64,000 nucleotides of DNA. Origin: Pseudogymnoascus destructans. Its lineage: Eukaryota; Ascomycota; Leotiomycetes; Thelebolales; Thelebolaceae. Both the position numbers and the translations under genes were made by a program. Shown here in pieces: positions 62,932 to 64,000 of the stretch. Below the pieces are notes generated by a model. It saw only the letters and a program-made list of their open reading frames with translations, made no database searches and was not told the DNA's origin. Every line of letters starts with the position of its first letter. The first letter of the stretch is position 1. The stretch covers positions 1,302,001-1,366,000 of the forward strand of contig NW_020167521.1 in assembly GCF_001641265.1 (NCBI RefSeq), read 5' to 3'.

Positions 62932-64000
62932 ATCGTCGGATCCGCCTGGTCGCTTCGCTCCTAGTCGGAATAAGCAAGTTGTCTTGTGGGAAGCAAGATG
63001 TCTTGCCTCGCTAAACCCACCACTTTAAATCAAAGCAAAAGTATTTAACGTGCATGTATAATGAAAGTGCCAAACAAGCGAAAGTGCCAAAATATCGCGA
63101 CTACCCCATAAGAATTGCGATAAATCCACCACAACAATTTAAATTAATTAAAACTACTCGGAGTCCTCTTCCTCAGACCTGTCTATTACAATCTGACAAG
63201 TGCGCGCATTGTGTCCAGTCTCACCACACTTGCCACAGCGACGTGCATGGGTTTCTTTCCTTGGCTTCCGACCACTACTTGCCCTTATTTCTTGCTCTAC
63301 TTGCTGCACAACGTCCCTCTCGTCCTGTAGCTCCTGTGCTACCTGTTGACTAAGTGATCCTCCTTGCTGTAGTCGTGTTTTTTTAGCTCTCCGGCGCTTG
63401 CTTAGCACTTCATTTGCCTGTCGCAGGTTTTGGTTCTCTGCTTTTAACAATGCTAATTGATGCATTATTTGCGATGCACCCTTTGTAAACTGGTCAACAG
63501 CTGCATAGATTGAGGTTGGAGAGCTATTTTGATGATGCGCAATTCAGTTTTTAATGAAAGTAGACTGTGATACAGCTTCAGTTGGGTTATTTGGTGTCTG
63601 AGAAACCCATGGTTGAGCGGTGTTTGGGCGAGAGGTTGGAGGTGTTGGCGTCTTAAACCTAAGGTCAAGTGTAGATATTACACTCTCAGGGCTAAATGGA
63701 AGAAGCCCAGCACCTCGGAACCCTCCCTGAATATTGCTTTCTGTCATTGCAATGTTAAATGCAGCATGGAAGGCAGGAAAGAAGTCATCCTTAGTAATGT
63801 GAATAATATGAGCCCGCATCATATCTTCAATTTGCCGACCGTAAGCTCTCTTTAATGGGCCAAAACAGCCAACATCAAGTGGTTGGAGTATATGGGAAGA
63901 GTGAGCAGGCATACAAAGCGTAATAATGTTGTGTTCTTTGCAGTACTCCTCAAACTTGTCTGAGTGGTGGCTCTCATGACCATCAAGGACTAACAAGCGA
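62932..64000 (-). mobile_element. Fot1/Pogo-type transposon, left end, running off the window
   Basis: TA (62930-62931) is followed by ATCGTCGGATCC..CGCTTCGCTC, resembling the start of the 39558 element. The transposase reads leftward and continues beyond 64000; the right end is not in view. Confidence 0.85.
63154..64000 (-). pseudogene. DD35D transposase with C-terminal CCHC zinc knuckle, partial
   Basis: The visible part begins within the catalytic domain: MLVLDGHESHHSDKFEEY and HILQPLDVGCFGPLKRAYG (35 residues between the catalytic Asp pair), then GGFRGAGLLPFSPESV. A TGA at 63541-63543 interrupts the frame; codons continue in the same frame through YAAVDQFTKGASQIMHQLAL, a Leu/Asn coiled coil, a basic RRRAKKTRLQQGG motif and CGKCGETGHNARTC, a C-x2-C-x4-H-x4-C zinc knuckle, ending near 63154. 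A TGA from CGA would be a single C-to-T change. The N-terminus is beyond the edge. Confidence 0.87.

Noticed and set aside
1..64000. CRISPR arrays, operons or phage-type systems
   Set aside because: The DNA is eukaryotic with introns; all tandem arrays are satellites without unique spacers of CRISPR type.

Overview
The window is nuclear DNA of a filamentous ascomycete (Pezizomycotina; the class is not determinable by eye). The evidence is short GT-AG introns of about 48-100 nt with CTAAC-type branch sites, fungal-type housekeeping proteins on both strands without operons, and Fot1/Pogo-type DNA transposons with TA target duplications.

Layout. (1) 1-3251: AP-2 alpha adaptin, whose frame is open to the left edge. 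(2) 3252-12865: about 9.6 kb with almost no coding signal but many micro- and minisatellites, including a 508-nt tract lacking G on the + strand and a 230-nt TCATC array; one candidate 30-codon gene lies at 9676. (3) 12866-24529: an ordinary gene block: ARPC5, an NDUFAF5-like methyltransferase, an EF-hand MscS channel, a dienelactone hydrolase and cytosolic HSP70. (4) 24.9-42.8 kb: a transposon-rich accessory region. It holds four DD35D transposons (one apparently intact), a three-times-sampled ~660-bp repeat, a MITE-like element, and truncated host genes (GH2 beta-mannosidase, a kinase-like gene). A coiled-coil gene of unknown function, a six-exon ferroportin-family transporter and a kelch protein survive among them. 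(5) 43.0-58.1 kb: genes again: a ureidoglycine-aminohydrolase-type bicupin, a NAPE-PLD-like hydrolase, an HSL-type esterase, PEX14, NDC80, an SR-type RNA-binding protein and HMG-CoA synthase. (6) 58.1-64 kb: a second transposon graveyard with GH43 and GUF1 gene fragments and three more DD35D elements, the last running off the right edge.

The genes serve separate cell functions (endocytosis, actin, complex I assembly, ER/turgor ion flow, proteostasis, peroxisome import, kinetochore, splicing, sterol synthesis). I see no gene cluster acting in one pathway. The striking biology is the layered transposon history: an insertion with its matching empty site in the same window, internally deleted copies that keep their ends, and host-gene fragments stranded between elements. 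A second point is the unusual splicing architecture of the SR-protein gene: a 6-nt exon plus one long intron. Exon limits were read by eye from splice consensus, reading-frame continuity and family knowledge; no alignments were run.
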